64,000 nt of DNA from Bradyrhizobium sp. BTAi1 (GTDB lineage Bacteria; Pseudomonadota; Alphaproteobacteria; Rhizobiales; Xanthobacteraceae): contig NC_009485.1 in NCBI RefSeq assembly GCF_000015165.1, forward strand, positions 620,001-684,000, written 5' to 3'. A model generated the notes under the pieces. The model was not told the origin of the DNA, searched no databases, and was given only the letters and a program-made list of their open reading frames with translations. The translations under genes were made by a program, and so were the position numbers. The stretch's first letter is position 1; every line of letters begins with the position of its first letter. Below are positions 36,673 to 45,323 of this stretch, piece after piece.

Positions 36673-36690
36673 CGCCGCCATGAGGCGGCG
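36673..36690 (+). terminator. Hairpin after protease gene
   Basis: CGCCGCC and GGCGGCG form a perfect 7-bp GC stem with a 4-base loop, starting 7 bp after the protease stop codon. No T-tract follows, so it would be a weak or factor-assisted terminator, or serve as a 3'-end stabiliser. Confidence 0.35.
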
Positions 36691-36767
36691 CGCTGCGACG
36701 GGTTGACCGTTGTCGTGATCAGGTTCAGCCTGTTACGCGAGGAAACAACAACCGTCCAAGGACAACA

Positions 36768-38270
36768 ATGAACGTCATCGCGCCCATCCGGGAGGCTGCG
36801 TCCTCTCAGGCGACTGAACATTTCGACGTGCTGATCGTCGGCGCCGGCATCTCGGGCATCGGCAGTGCCTATCAGCTTGCCAGGCAGATGCCGGAGACCC
36901 GCTTCGTCATCCTGGAGAGCCAGGACAGTTTTGGCGGCACCTGGCGCACGCATCGCTATCCCGGCATCCGCTCCGACAGCGATCTGCATACGTTCGGCTA
37001 CAGCTTCAAGCCGTGGGTCGGACCGCCGATCGCGACGGCCGAAGAGATCCTCAAATATATGGGCGACGTGATCGACGAGAACGACCTCGGCCGTCACATC
37101 CGCTACGGTCATCGCATCCTGTCAGCCAGCTGGTCCAGCGCGACCAATCTCTGGACGGTTCACGCGGTGAAGGGCACGGATCAGGAGCCCGTCACCGTCA
37201 CGGCGAATTTCCTCTGGATGTGCCAAGGCTACTATCGCCACTCGAAAGGCTACACGCCGGAGTGGCCCGACATGGCAAAGTTCAGGGGCCGCATCGTGCA
37301 TCCGCAAAGCTGGCCGGAGGATCTCGATCTCGCGGACAAGCGCGTCGTCGTCATCGGCTCCGGCGCGACTGCGGCAACGATCCTGCCGTCGATCGCTGGC
37401 AAATGCGCGCATGTCACCATGCTGCAGCGTTCGCCGACCTACTTCCGCATCGGCCGCAACGCCATCGAGCTGGCCGAGGAGCTGCGCCGATTGCAGGTCA
37501 AGGAGGAGTGGATCCACGAGATCGTCAGGCGCAAGATCCTGTTCGAGCAGGATTGGTTCACCAAGCGCTGCCTCAGCGAGCCGGATCAGGTGAAGAAGGA
37601 GCTGATCGGGCAGATCAGCGCGATCCTCGGACCGGAATATACCGCCAAGCACTTCACGCCGACCTACCGCCCGTGGCGGCAGCGCATTGCGTTCGTGCCG
37701 GATGCCGACCTGTTCGAAGGCATCAAGAGCGGCAAGGCTTCCGTCGTGACCGACGAGATCGAGCGCTTCACCGAAGACGGAATCCAGCTGAAGTCCGGCG
37801 ATGTGCTCAAGGCCGACATCATTGTCACGGCGACTGGCTTCGATCTCTGCGTGCTCGGCGACATCGCGTTCACGATCGACGGCAGGCCGCTCGACTTCGC
37901 CGACACCGTCACCTATCGCGGCATGATGTTTACGGGCGTGCCAAATCTGGCCTGGGTGTTCGGCTATTTCCGCGCCAGCTGGACATTGCGCACCGATCTG
38001 GTTGCGGACTTCGTCTGCCGACTGCTCGCCCATATGAAGGAGAAGGGTGTGCACAAGGTCACGCCGACTCTGCGCCCGGAAGACCACAACATGCCGCTGC
38101 TGCCCTGGATCGATCCGGAGAACTTCAATCCGGGCTACATGATGCGCAACATGCATCTTCTGCCCAAGCGCGGCGACAAGCCCGAATGGCAGCATAGCCA
38201 GGACTATTGGAGCGAAAAGGACCAGATTCCTGCCATCGATCTGGATGATCCGGCGTTCGTGTACGGGTGA
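36768..38270 (+). CDS. Flavin-containing Baeyer-Villiger-type monooxygenase (EthA-like)
   Basis: 500 residues. The first Rossmann motif GAGISGIGSAYQLA is near residue 25, followed by FGGTWRTHRYPGIRSDSDLHTFGYSF, typical of class B flavoprotein monooxygenases. The Baeyer-Villiger signature FxGxxxHxxxW is present as FRGRIVHPQSW near residue 175, followed by the NADPH-binding VIGSGATAATILPSIA. Such enzymes insert oxygen next to ketones or oxidise sulphur/nitrogen using FAD and NADPH. Length and sequence style are closest to mycobacterial EthA as I know it. The gene stands alone, and the substrate cannot be deduced. Confidence 0.87.
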   Translation: MNVIAPIREAASSQATEHFDVLIVGAGISGIGSAYQLARQMPETRFVILESQDSFGGTWRTHRYPGIRSDSDLHTFGYSFKPWVGPPIATAEEILKYMGDVIDENDLGRHIRYGHRILSASWSSATNLWTVHAVKGTDQEPVTVTANFLWMCQGYYRHSKGYTPEWPDMAKFRGRIVHPQSWPEDLDLADKRVVVIGSGATAATILPSIAGKCAHVTMLQRSPTYFRIGRNAIELAEELRRLQVKEEWIHEIVRRKILFEQDWFTKRCLSEPDQVKKELIGQISAILGPEYTAKHFTPTYRPWRQRIAFVPDADLFEGIKSGKASVVTDEIERFTEDGIQLKSGDVLKADIIVTATGFDLCVLGDIAFTIDGRPLDFADTVTYRGMMFTGVPNLAWVFGYFRASWTLRTDLVADFVCRLLAHMKEKGVHKVTPTLRPEDHNMPLLPWIDPENFNPGYMMRNMHLLPKRGDKPEWQHSQDYWSEKDQIPAIDLDDPAFVYG

Positions 38271-38396
38271 GCCGCCGCAGTCGTGCCCCGTCGCGCGCTA
38301 AAATCCGGTGCCATCCCGGCGAAGCCTGGCGACGCTGCGCGTCGACAAGCTTGCACGGGATGACGTTGTGAGTTGTCAGCGACCGCTGAACGTACC

Positions 38397-39314
38397 TCAG
38401 CTCTCCCGCCGCGTCAGGCCGGTGGCGATTGCAGCTGCCGCGGTGCGGTTCTCGACGCCGAGCTTGGCGTAGATCTGCTCCAGATGCTTGTCGACGGTGC
38501 GGGGGCTCAGTCCGAGAATCTGCGCAATGTCGCGGTTGGTCTTGCCCTTTGACAGCCAGGACAGCACCTCCGACTCGCGTACAGTGAGACCGAACTCGCT
38601 GGAGAACTCCTTCGGCAGCTCGCCCGACGATTCCTTGGCGAGCCGCAGCAGGAATTCGTTGGGGCCGGCACCGCCCATGTAGTACAGGCGCAACTCCGGA
38701 TGGTCGGGGACCGACGCCATCGGCTTGGTGCCGCCCTTGCCCTTCTGCGCCTGGTCCAACCATTGCCGCAACGCGTCCGGCAGCACGAGCTCCTCGGCCG
38801 TACCAAGGCTGTCGGAGAGCAGACGCTGCGCCTGCGGGGTCGCCCACATCAAGCGGCCCTCGCGGTTCACCGCGAGCAGAAAGCGGCCTGAAACGTCGAG
38901 CGCCGCACGCGCGCTCTGCGTCATCCTTGCGTTGGCGAGATGCACGCGGATCCGCGCCAGCATTTCCTCGACCGCGATCGGCTTGGTGACATAGTCGACG
39001 CCGCCAGCCTCGAGGCCCTGCACGATATGCTCGGTGTCGGCCAGCCCGGTCATGAAGATTACGGGCACGTTGGAAAGGCCGGCCTCGCGCTTGAGCTTGC
39101 GGCAGGTCTCGAAGCCGTCGATGCCGGGCATGACGGCGTCGAGCAGGATGATGTCCGGCGTGATCTGGTCGACGATGCGCATCGCCGCCGCGCCATCGAG
39201 CGCGACCATGACCGTCATGCCGGCGCCATCGAGCGCGTCGGTGAGCAGCCGCAGCGTCTCCGGCGAGTCGTCGACGACCAGCGCGACATCGCGCTTCTTG
39301 CTGTCAGTGCTCAT
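38397..39314 (-). CDS. Two-component response regulator, REC plus LuxR-type HTH
   Basis: 305 residues. The N-terminal receiver domain has acidic pocket VVDDSP (residues 13-18), phospho-acceptor Asp 59 in IILLDAVMPGIDGF, and conserved Thr and Lys in FMTGLAD and YVTKPI. A middle region near 130-230 looks PAS-like (SGRFLLAVNREGRLMWAT). The C-terminal LuxR/NarL helix-turn-helix reads LTVRESEVLSWLSKGKTNRDIAQILGLSPRTVDKHLEQIYAKLGV. It overlaps the 3' end of the sensor-kinase gene by 11 bp and is surely its partner. Its likely targets are the divergent urt-fmd operon promoter and the palindromes at 42731-42792. Confidence 0.9.
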   Translation of the reverse strand: MSTDSKKRDVALVVDDSPETLRLLTDALDGAGMTVMVALDGAAAMRIVDQITPDIILLDAVMPGIDGFETCRKLKREAGLSNVPVIFMTGLADTEHIVQGLEAGGVDYVTKPIAVEEMLARIRVHLANARMTQSARAALDVSGRFLLAVNREGRLMWATPQAQRLLSDSLGTAEELVLPDALRQWLDQAQKGKGGTKPMASVPDHPELRLYYMGGAGPNEFLLRLAKESSGELPKEFSSEFGLTVRESEVLSWLSKGKTNRDIAQILGLSPRTVDKHLEQIYAKLGVENRTAAAAIATGLTRRES

Positions 39315-42300
39315 AGGCGTGCAGGGTCTTCAGAGTTGCCATGTACTGATCGAGGTCGAAACGGTCGATCAGCGTGCGCATCTGGGCGACGAAGTCGGCA
39401 TGCTCGGGGTGCGCGCTGCCGATCTCGTCAAGCTTGAGCTGAATGGCCCTGATATAGCCGATCTGGCCGAGGCCCATCAGCTCCTCGACATATCTCGGCG
39501 GCGGCCGTGATCCGGTTTCCGGCCGCCAGCGCGGCTGTGCCACGGGAATGTCGGTCTGATAGCTCCAATCGAGCTTCAGCAATTGTCGGATTGCCTCCAA
39601 CAGCCGCGGAATGTCGATTGGCTTCATCAGATAGCTGTCATGGAACGGCTGCGCCAGCGGGCGTCCATGAGCCTCGAGCGCGCTCGCCGATGTCATGAGG
39701 ATGCGCGCCTGATGATGGCCGCTGCTGCGCAAGGTCTCGGCGACGGTCCAGCCGTCCATGCCGGGCATCGAGATGTCCAGGATGAACAGGTCCGGCTGGC
39801 AGTGCTGCGCCAATGCCAGACAGGACGGCCCGTCGGGTGCGCTGAGCAGAATGAAGCCGAGCGGGGTCAACACCTCTCGCAGCAGGTCGCGGTGGACGGG
39901 ATCGTCGTCGGTGATCAGGATGGTCTTGCGTGGGCCGAGATAACCCGCGACCGGCGCCTTCACAGGCGCGTGCCGCGTCGGATTGGTCACCTCGGAGAGC
40001 AGGATCTTCACCTTGAACGTGCTGCCGAGACCGACCTTGCTTTCCACCTTGATGTCGCCGCCCATCACGCCGGCGAGCAGCCGGCTGATGGTCAAGCCGA
40101 GGCCGGTGCCCGTTTGCGGCTGCGCCGCACCGAGCGCGCCGCGCTCGAACGGAGCGAAGATACGTTCCAGGTCATCGGGCTGAATGCCGGGGCCAGTATC
40201 GATCACCTCGAATTCGGCGACGGGGCTGCGGTAGTGGACGACGAACTGGACGCTGCCTTCCTGGGTGAACTTGATCGCATTCGACAACAGGTTGATCAGG
40301 ATCTGCCGAAGCCGTTTCTCGTCCGCGTAGACCACAAGCGGCAGCACGGCCGGACGCTTGAACACGAAATCGATACCTTTCGCTGCCGCCTGCAGCCGGA
40401 ACATGCCGACGAGCTGGTCGAGGAACTCGCTGAGACGCACCTCGTCGCGCGACAGATACAGCCGTCCGGCCTCGATCTTCGAGATATCGAGAATGCCGTC
40501 GATCAGTCCAGAGAGATGATCGGCGCTGCGCCGGACGACACGGACCTGGTCGCGCGGCTTCGGCGCGAGGCTCGTATCCTGCTCGAGCAGCTGCGCATAG
40601 CCGGAGATCGCGTTCAGCGGCGAGCGTAGTTCGTGGCTGAGTCCGACCACGTAGCGGCTCTTGGCGAGGTTCGCCGATTCCGCCACCTCCTTGGCGCGCT
40701 GCAGTTCGGCATCGGTGCGCTTGTGGGCTTCGATCTCCTGGATCAAGAGCTGGGTCTGGCGCCGCGTCTCGGCCTCGGCCGCACGGCGGCTCTGCTGCGC
40801 CAGCACGAACAGCCAGGTCACGACACCGATGATGATGGAGAGGGCGAAGAACACCTTCCAGAGAACGTCGGAGATGATGCCCTTGAAGCCGGGCAATGCG
40901 GCGGATGTTTCCAGATAGATCATGCCGAGCGTCAGCGCGACCAGCCCGGCGGAGGTCAGAAACACGCCGACATAATGCCCGAACTGCGAGTTGATCTTGG
41001 CCAGCACGGATTGCGGCAGCATGCCGCTGAGCGCCGCGGCGACCTGCGCCTGCGCGCGCGCATGCGGCTTGCAAAGATCGTGGCAGCGTGCGTCCAGCGA
41101 ACAGCAGAGCGAGCAGATCGGGCCGGCATAGGCCGGGCAGGAGGTGGTGTCCTCTGGCTCGAAATGATGCTCACAGATGCAGCATTGGATCTGCTCGATG
41201 TTCTGCCAGCTCCGCTTCGGCTTGCGTGCCAGGTAGTATTTCCCGTCTGTCAGATAGGCGATCGCCGGGGCGGTGACGAGCGCAACGCCGAGCGCGACGA
41301 AGGTCGACAGCGCCTTTCCGGTCGGCCCGAACAGACCGTAGAAGGCGCTGATCGAGACGATGGTCGCCATGGTCATGGCGCCGACGCCGACCGGATTGAT
41401 GTCGTACAGGTGAGCGCGCTTGAACTCCATTTGCGGCGGCCGCAGCCCGAGCGGCCGGTTGATCACGAGGTCGGCCACGAGAGCGCCGACCCACGAGATC
41501 GCGATGTTGGAGTACAGGGCCAGCGTCTGCTCGAGCGCCTTGTAGACGCCGATCTCCATCAACAGCAGCGCCACGACGACGTTGAACACCAACCACACCA
41601 CGCGGCCGGGATGGCTGTGGGTCAGCCGTGAGAAGAAGTTCGACCAGGCAATCGAACCGGCGTAGGCGTTCGTGACGTTGATCTTGATCTGCGACAGGAT
41701 CACGAAGGTGCCGGTCAAGGCGAGGGCGAGGTCCGGCTGCGCCAGCACGTAGCGGAACGCCTCGAGGTACATGTGCGCCGGCTCGGCGGCGCGCTCTGCC
41801 GACACGCCGTGGCTCAGGGCGAAGAAGGCGAGGAACGACCCCGCCAGCAGTTTGAGCGCGCCGAGCACGATCCAGCCCGGGCCAGCCGAGAGCAGCGCGA
41901 TCCACCAAGACCGGCTGGACGTGCGGCGGTCGCGCGGCAGGAAGCGCAGGAAGTCGACCTGCTCGCCGATCTGGGCGACCAGCGAAAACACCACGGCCGC
42001 GGCCGTGCCGAACAGCGCCAGGTCGAGATGCCCGGCCGGATCGCCATGCTCGCCCGGGAACTGCTGCCATTCGGCGAAGGAGTGCGGGCTCGCATAGGCG
42101 ATCGCCGCGAACGGCAGGATGTGCAGCACGACCCATAGCGGTTGGGTCCAAAGCTGGAACCGGCTGATCAGCGTGATGCCATAGGTGACGAGCGGAATGA
42201 TGACGACCGCGCTGATCAGGTAGCCGACCGGCCGCGGGATACCGAAGCACATCTCCAGCGCAGACGCCAGGATGACCGCCTCGATCGCGAAGAAGATGAA

Positions 42301-42678
42301 GGTGAACGACGCATAGATCAGCGACGTCACGGTCGAGCCGATATAGCCGAAGCCGGCACCGCGCGTCAGCAGGTCGATGTCGATGCCGCATTTGGCGGCA
42401 TGATAGGCGATCGGCAGGCCGCAGCAGAAGATGATGACGCTGGCGATGAGGATCGCCGCGGTGGCGTTGGTCACGCCATAGTTCAGCGTGATGGTGCCTC
42501 CGATCGCCTCCAGCGCCAGGAACGAGATCGCGCCCAGCGCGGTGTTGGCCACGCGGGCGGCGGACCAGCGCCGCGCGCTCTTGGCCGTGAAACGAAGTGC
42601 GTAGTCCTCCAACGTCTGGTTGGCGACCCACTGGTTGTACTGGCGCCTGACGCGGTCGATCCGCTGCCGCCCTGCCAC
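39304..42678 (-). CDS. NCS1 permease-fused hybrid sensor histidine kinase
   Basis: 1124 residues from a GTG with AGGAG seven bases upstream. Residues 1-490 form a whole NCS1-type (cytosine-purine/allantoin) permease with about 12 membrane segments, including DYALRFTAKSARRWS and VTNAYAGSIAWSNFF. Residues 499-537 are Cys/His-rich (CCICEHHF, CPAYAGPICSLCC, CHDLCKPH), looking like a metal-binding module. Two more membrane helices (about 567-590 and 606-628) and a coiled coil lead to the HisKA domain with His 682 in GLSHELRSPLN. The HATPase domain contains LINLLSNAIKF and TGTGLGL, and a receiver domain has Asp 968 in FILDISMPGMDGW. It probably senses uptake or binding of an amide, urea or nucleobase-like solute and controls the LuxR-type regulator encoded downstream. 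The gene is divergent from urtA. Confidence 0.88.
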   Translation of the reverse strand: MAGRQRIDRVRRQYNQWVANQTLEDYALRFTAKSARRWSAARVANTALGAISFLALEAIGGTITLNYGVTNATAAILIASVIIFCCGLPIAYHAAKCGIDIDLLTRGAGFGYIGSTVTSLIYASFTFIFFAIEAVILASALEMCFGIPRPVGYLISAVVIIPLVTYGITLISRFQLWTQPLWVVLHILPFAAIAYASPHSFAEWQQFPGEHGDPAGHLDLALFGTAAAVVFSLVAQIGEQVDFLRFLPRDRRTSSRSWWIALLSAGPGWIVLGALKLLAGSFLAFFALSHGVSAERAAEPAHMYLEAFRYVLAQPDLALALTGTFVILSQIKINVTNAYAGSIAWSNFFSRLTHSHPGRVVWLVFNVVVALLLMEIGVYKALEQTLALYSNIAISWVGALVADLVINRPLGLRPPQMEFKRAHLYDINPVGVGAMTMATIVSISAFYGLFGPTGKALSTFVALGVALVTAPAIAYLTDGKYYLARKPKRSWQNIEQIQCCICEHHFEPEDTTSCPAYAGPICSLCCSLDARCHDLCKPHARAQAQVAAALSGMLPQSVLAKINSQFGHYVGVFLTSAGLVALTLGMIYLETSAALPGFKGIISDVLWKVFFALSIIIGVVTWLFVLAQQSRRAAEAETRRQTQLLIQEIEAHKRTDAELQRAKEVAESANLAKSRYVVGLSHELRSPLNAISGYAQLLEQDTSLAPKPRDQVRVVRRSADHLSGLIDGILDISKIEAGRLYLSRDEVRLSEFLDQLVGMFRLQAAAKGIDFVFKRPAVLPLVVYADEKRLRQILINLLSNAIKFTQEGSVQFVVHYRSPVAEFEVIDTGPGIQPDDLERIFAPFERGALGAAQPQTGTGLGLTISRLLAGVMGGDIKVESKVGLGSTFKVKILLSEVTNPTRHAPVKAPVAGYLGPRKTILITDDDPVHRDLLREVLTPLGFILLSAPDGPSCLALAQHCQPDLFILDISMPGMDGWTVAETLRSSGHHQARILMTSASALEAHGRPLAQPFHDSYLMKPIDIPRLLEAIRQLLKLDWSYQTDIPVAQPRWRPETGSRPPPRYVEELMGLGQIGYIRAIQLKLDEIGSAHPEHADFVAQMRTLIDRFDLDQYMATLKTLHAYEH

Positions 42679-42730
42679 TCTCGAACTCCTGACCGCGAAG
42701 CGGTTGTCCCGCACGCTCTGTCCCACCCCT

Positions 42731-42792
42731 CGCAAGATCTGCGTAGAGCCTACGTCGCGCTTTTGCGGTGCAGTATACGCAATCTTGCGTAT
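42731..42792. promoter_or_regulatory. Two related palindromes in the divergent kinase/urtA promoter
   Basis: The right site (42775-42792) is a perfect dyad, ATACGCAA-TC-TTGCGTAT. The left site (42731-42745), CGCA-AGATC-TGCGTA, repeats the same CGCA/TGCG arms with one extra spacer base. Both lie between the kinase start (42678) and the urtA start (42866). NarL/LuxR-type regulators commonly bind such short inverted repeats, so the adjacent response regulator is the first candidate. Confidence 0.5.
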
Positions 42793-42865
42793 CCGTGCAG
42801 TGCAGGAAGCGCGCCATCCTTCGTCCGACCCAAAGCGTGTCCTCGAACCAATGAATGGGGTGCTC

Positions 42866-44128
42866 ATGTCAGACGAAACTGAAAAAGGCCTGAAGTCGCC
42901 GCTTCGGCGCCAATTGCTGATGGGAATGGCAGCTCTCCCGGCGCTGACGATGTTGCCGCGGCCGTCGTTTGGCGCCGGCCCCGCAACCTCTGCTGTCAAC
43001 ACGACCGGACTTGCAGTCACTGATAGTGAGGTGACGGTCGGCATTCTGCATTCGGTCACCGGTACCATGGCGATCTCGGAGACCGGCTCGGTGCAGGCCG
43101 AGAAGCTCGCGATCGAGCAGATCAACGCCGCCGGCGGCGTGCTCGGCCGCAAGATCAAGTATATCCAGGAAGACGGCGCGTCCGACTGGCCGACCTTCGC
43201 CGAGAAGGCCAAGAAGCTCCTGGTCAACGACAAGTGCGCCGCCGTCATGGGCTGCTGGACCTCGGCCTCGCGCAAGGCGGTGCTGCCGGTGTTCGAGCAG
43301 TACAACGGCATGCTGTATTATCCGACCTTCTATGAAGGCCTCGAGCAATCCAAGAACGTCATCTACACCGGCCAGGAAGCCACCCAGCAGATCATCGCCG
43401 GCCTCGACTGGGTCAACAAGACCAAGGGGGCAAAGACCTTCTATCTGCTCGGCTCCGACTACATCTGGCCGCGCACCTCGAACAAGATCGCGCGCAAGCA
43501 CATCGAGGGACATCTGCAGGGCGCCAAGGTCGTCGGCGAGGAATATTTCCCGCTCGGCCACACCCAGTTCAATTCGGTGATCAACAAGATCAAGCTGACA
43601 AAGCCGGACGTGATCTACGCGATCATCGTCGGCGGTTCGAACGTCGCGTTCTACAAGCAGCTCAAGGCGGCCGGCATCGACATGTCGAAGCAGACCTTGC
43701 TCACCATCTCCGTGACCGAGGACGAGATCGACGGTATCGGCGGTGAGAACATCGCCGGCGCCTATGCCTGCATGAAGTACTTCCAGTCGCTCGACAACGC
43801 CAACAACAAGGCATTCGTCTCGGCGTTCAAGAAGATGTGGGGCGAGAAGACCGTCATCGGCGACGTCACCCAGGCGGCCTATCTCGGTCCGTGGCTGTGG
43901 AAGTTGACGGTGGAGAAGGCCGGCAGCTTCGATGTCGACAAGGTCGCCGCCGCCTCCCCGGGCATCGAGTTCAAGGGTGCGCCGGAAGGCTATGTGCGGA
44001 TCCACGAGAACCACCATCTCTGGTCCAAGACCCGCGTCGGCCGTGCCAAGGCGGACGGTCAGTACGAGCTGATCTACGAGACCGCCGATCTGGTCGAGCC
44101 CGATCCGTTCCCGAAGGGCTATCAGTAA
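42866..44128 (+). CDS. urtA: Urea/short-chain amide ABC transporter substrate-binding protein
   Basis: 420 residues. The N-terminus has a twin-arginine-like signal (SPLRRQLLMGMAALPAL), so export to the periplasm may use Tat. The mature part is a type I periplasmic binding protein of the UrtA/FmdD group: VTVGILHSVTGTMAISETG, AEKLAIEQINAAGGVLGRKI, GCWTSASRKAVLPVFE and YYPTFYEGLEQSKNVIYTG. I chose the ATG starting MSDETEKG; an ATG five codons earlier also exists. It opens an operon with urtBCDE and fmdAB, so its ligand is urea or a short amide such as formamide or acetamide. No urease gene is nearby, which favours amides. Confidence 0.9.
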   Translation: MSDETEKGLKSPLRRQLLMGMAALPALTMLPRPSFGAGPATSAVNTTGLAVTDSEVTVGILHSVTGTMAISETGSVQAEKLAIEQINAAGGVLGRKIKYIQEDGASDWPTFAEKAKKLLVNDKCAAVMGCWTSASRKAVLPVFEQYNGMLYYPTFYEGLEQSKNVIYTGQEATQQIIAGLDWVNKTKGAKTFYLLGSDYIWPRTSNKIARKHIEGHLQGAKVVGEEYFPLGHTQFNSVINKIKLTKPDVIYAIIVGGSNVAFYKQLKAAGIDMSKQTLLTISVTEDEIDGIGGENIAGAYACMKYFQSLDNANNKAFVSAFKKMWGEKTVIGDVTQAAYLGPWLWKLTVEKAGSFDVDKVAAASPGIEFKGAPEGYVRIHENHHLWSKTRVGRAKADGQYELIYETADLVEPDPFPKGYQ

Positions 44129-44193
44129 GTCTGGCGCCTCGCGCTTCATTGCGATGAGCCCATGAAGCGACGTTGTCGCCGCACAAGAAGTGC

Positions 44194-44300
44194 GCTCCCT
44201 CCCCCCCTTGTGGGGGGGGGGGAGGGCGGATCGCACCCGCAGCTCGTCGTGGGGACCCCCTCCCTAGCCCTCCCCCACAAGGGGGGAGGGAAAGATCCCG
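44194..44300. repeat. C/G-rich palindromic intergenic repeat, copy 1
   Basis: Two arms (about 44194-44226 and 44256-44290), each a run of C-rich then G-rich sequence around TTGTGG or CACAAGG, can fold into strong hairpins. A related element lies between urtD and urtE (47272-47367). It sits between urtA and urtB and could reduce downstream expression relative to the binding protein or stabilise the urtA message. Confidence 0.6.
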
Positions 44301-44362
44301 GTCGTGGAGTCAGACTTCGCGAGCCGATCCACTTTCCAGCCCGCATCACGAGAGGACGGATC

Positions 44363-45289
44363 ATGTTCGGTGACTATTCCATCGGTGACCTCGGGGCCAT
44401 CTTCGCGATGCAGGGCTTCGCGGGCCTTATCCTGTTTTCGGTCTATGTGCTGATGGCGCTGGGGCTTGCCATCATCTTCGGCCAGATGGGCGTCATCAAC
44501 ATGGCGCATGGCGAGTTCATGATCCTCGGCGCCTACGTCACCTGGATGACGTCGAACGCCTTCCAGAGTTTCCTGCCCGCGCTGTTTCCCGGCTACTTCT
44601 TCGTCGCGATGGCGCTGGCCTTCATCGCCTCCGGATCCCTGGGGATGCTGGTCGAATGGGCGATGATACGACGGCTCTACAAGCGGCCGCTCGATACGCT
44701 GCTCGCGACCTGGGGCCTCAGCCTGATCCTGCAGCAGGCCTATCGCTCGGTGTTCGGCGCCCGCGAGGTCGGCGTCGAGCTGCCGGAGTGGATGATGGGC
44801 TCCTGGCAGGCCACCGATGCGATCCAGATCCCGATCAACGGCATGTTCGTGATGTGCCTGACCATCCTGATCACGATCGTCGTGGCTTATGTGCTGTTCC
44901 TGTCGCGCTGGGGTCGCCAGGTCCGCGCCGTGGTGCAGAACCGCGTGATGGCCGGCGCCGTCGGCATCAACACTGAGAAGGTCGACCGCTACACCTTCGG
45001 CCTCGGCTGCGGCATCGCCGGCGTCGCCGGCTCCGCCTTCACGATGATCGGCTCGACCGGTCCGACCGCCGGCCAGCTCTACATCGTCGACACCTTCCTG
45101 GTCGTCGTGTTCGGCGGCGCCGCCAGCCTGCTCGGCACCATTGCGTCGGCTTTCACCATCTCCCAGGCGCAGTCGACCATGGAGTTCTTCATGTCCGGCT
45201 CGATGGCCAAGGTGCTGACGCTGCTGGCGATCGTCGCCATCCTGATGATGCGGCCGCAGGGGCTGTTCGCCCTCAAGGTCCGCAAATGA
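44363..45289 (+). CDS. urtB: Urea/amide ABC transporter permease
   Basis: 308 residues, LivH-type inner-membrane permease with about 8 membrane segments. The conserved opening is GLAIIFGQMGVINMAHGEFMILGAYVTW, and AVVQNRVMAGAVGINTEKVDRYTFGLGCGIAGVAG is the segment that contacts the ATPases. GAGAGGA precedes the ATG; the frame is open upstream only through the repeat. It would pair with UrtC to form the channel for substrate delivered by UrtA. Confidence 0.9.
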   Translation: MFGDYSIGDLGAIFAMQGFAGLILFSVYVLMALGLAIIFGQMGVINMAHGEFMILGAYVTWMTSNAFQSFLPALFPGYFFVAMALAFIASGSLGMLVEWAMIRRLYKRPLDTLLATWGLSLILQQAYRSVFGAREVGVELPEWMMGSWQATDAIQIPINGMFVMCLTILITIVVAYVLFLSRWGRQVRAVVQNRVMAGAVGINTEKVDRYTFGLGCGIAGVAGSAFTMIGSTGPTAGQLYIVDTFLVVVFGGAASLLGTIASAFTISQAQSTMEFFMSGSMAKVLTLLAIVAILMMRPQGLFALKVRK

Positions 45290-45323
45290 GCCAGCTCCGG
45301 CAGTCCAACAAGAAAGCACGGCC

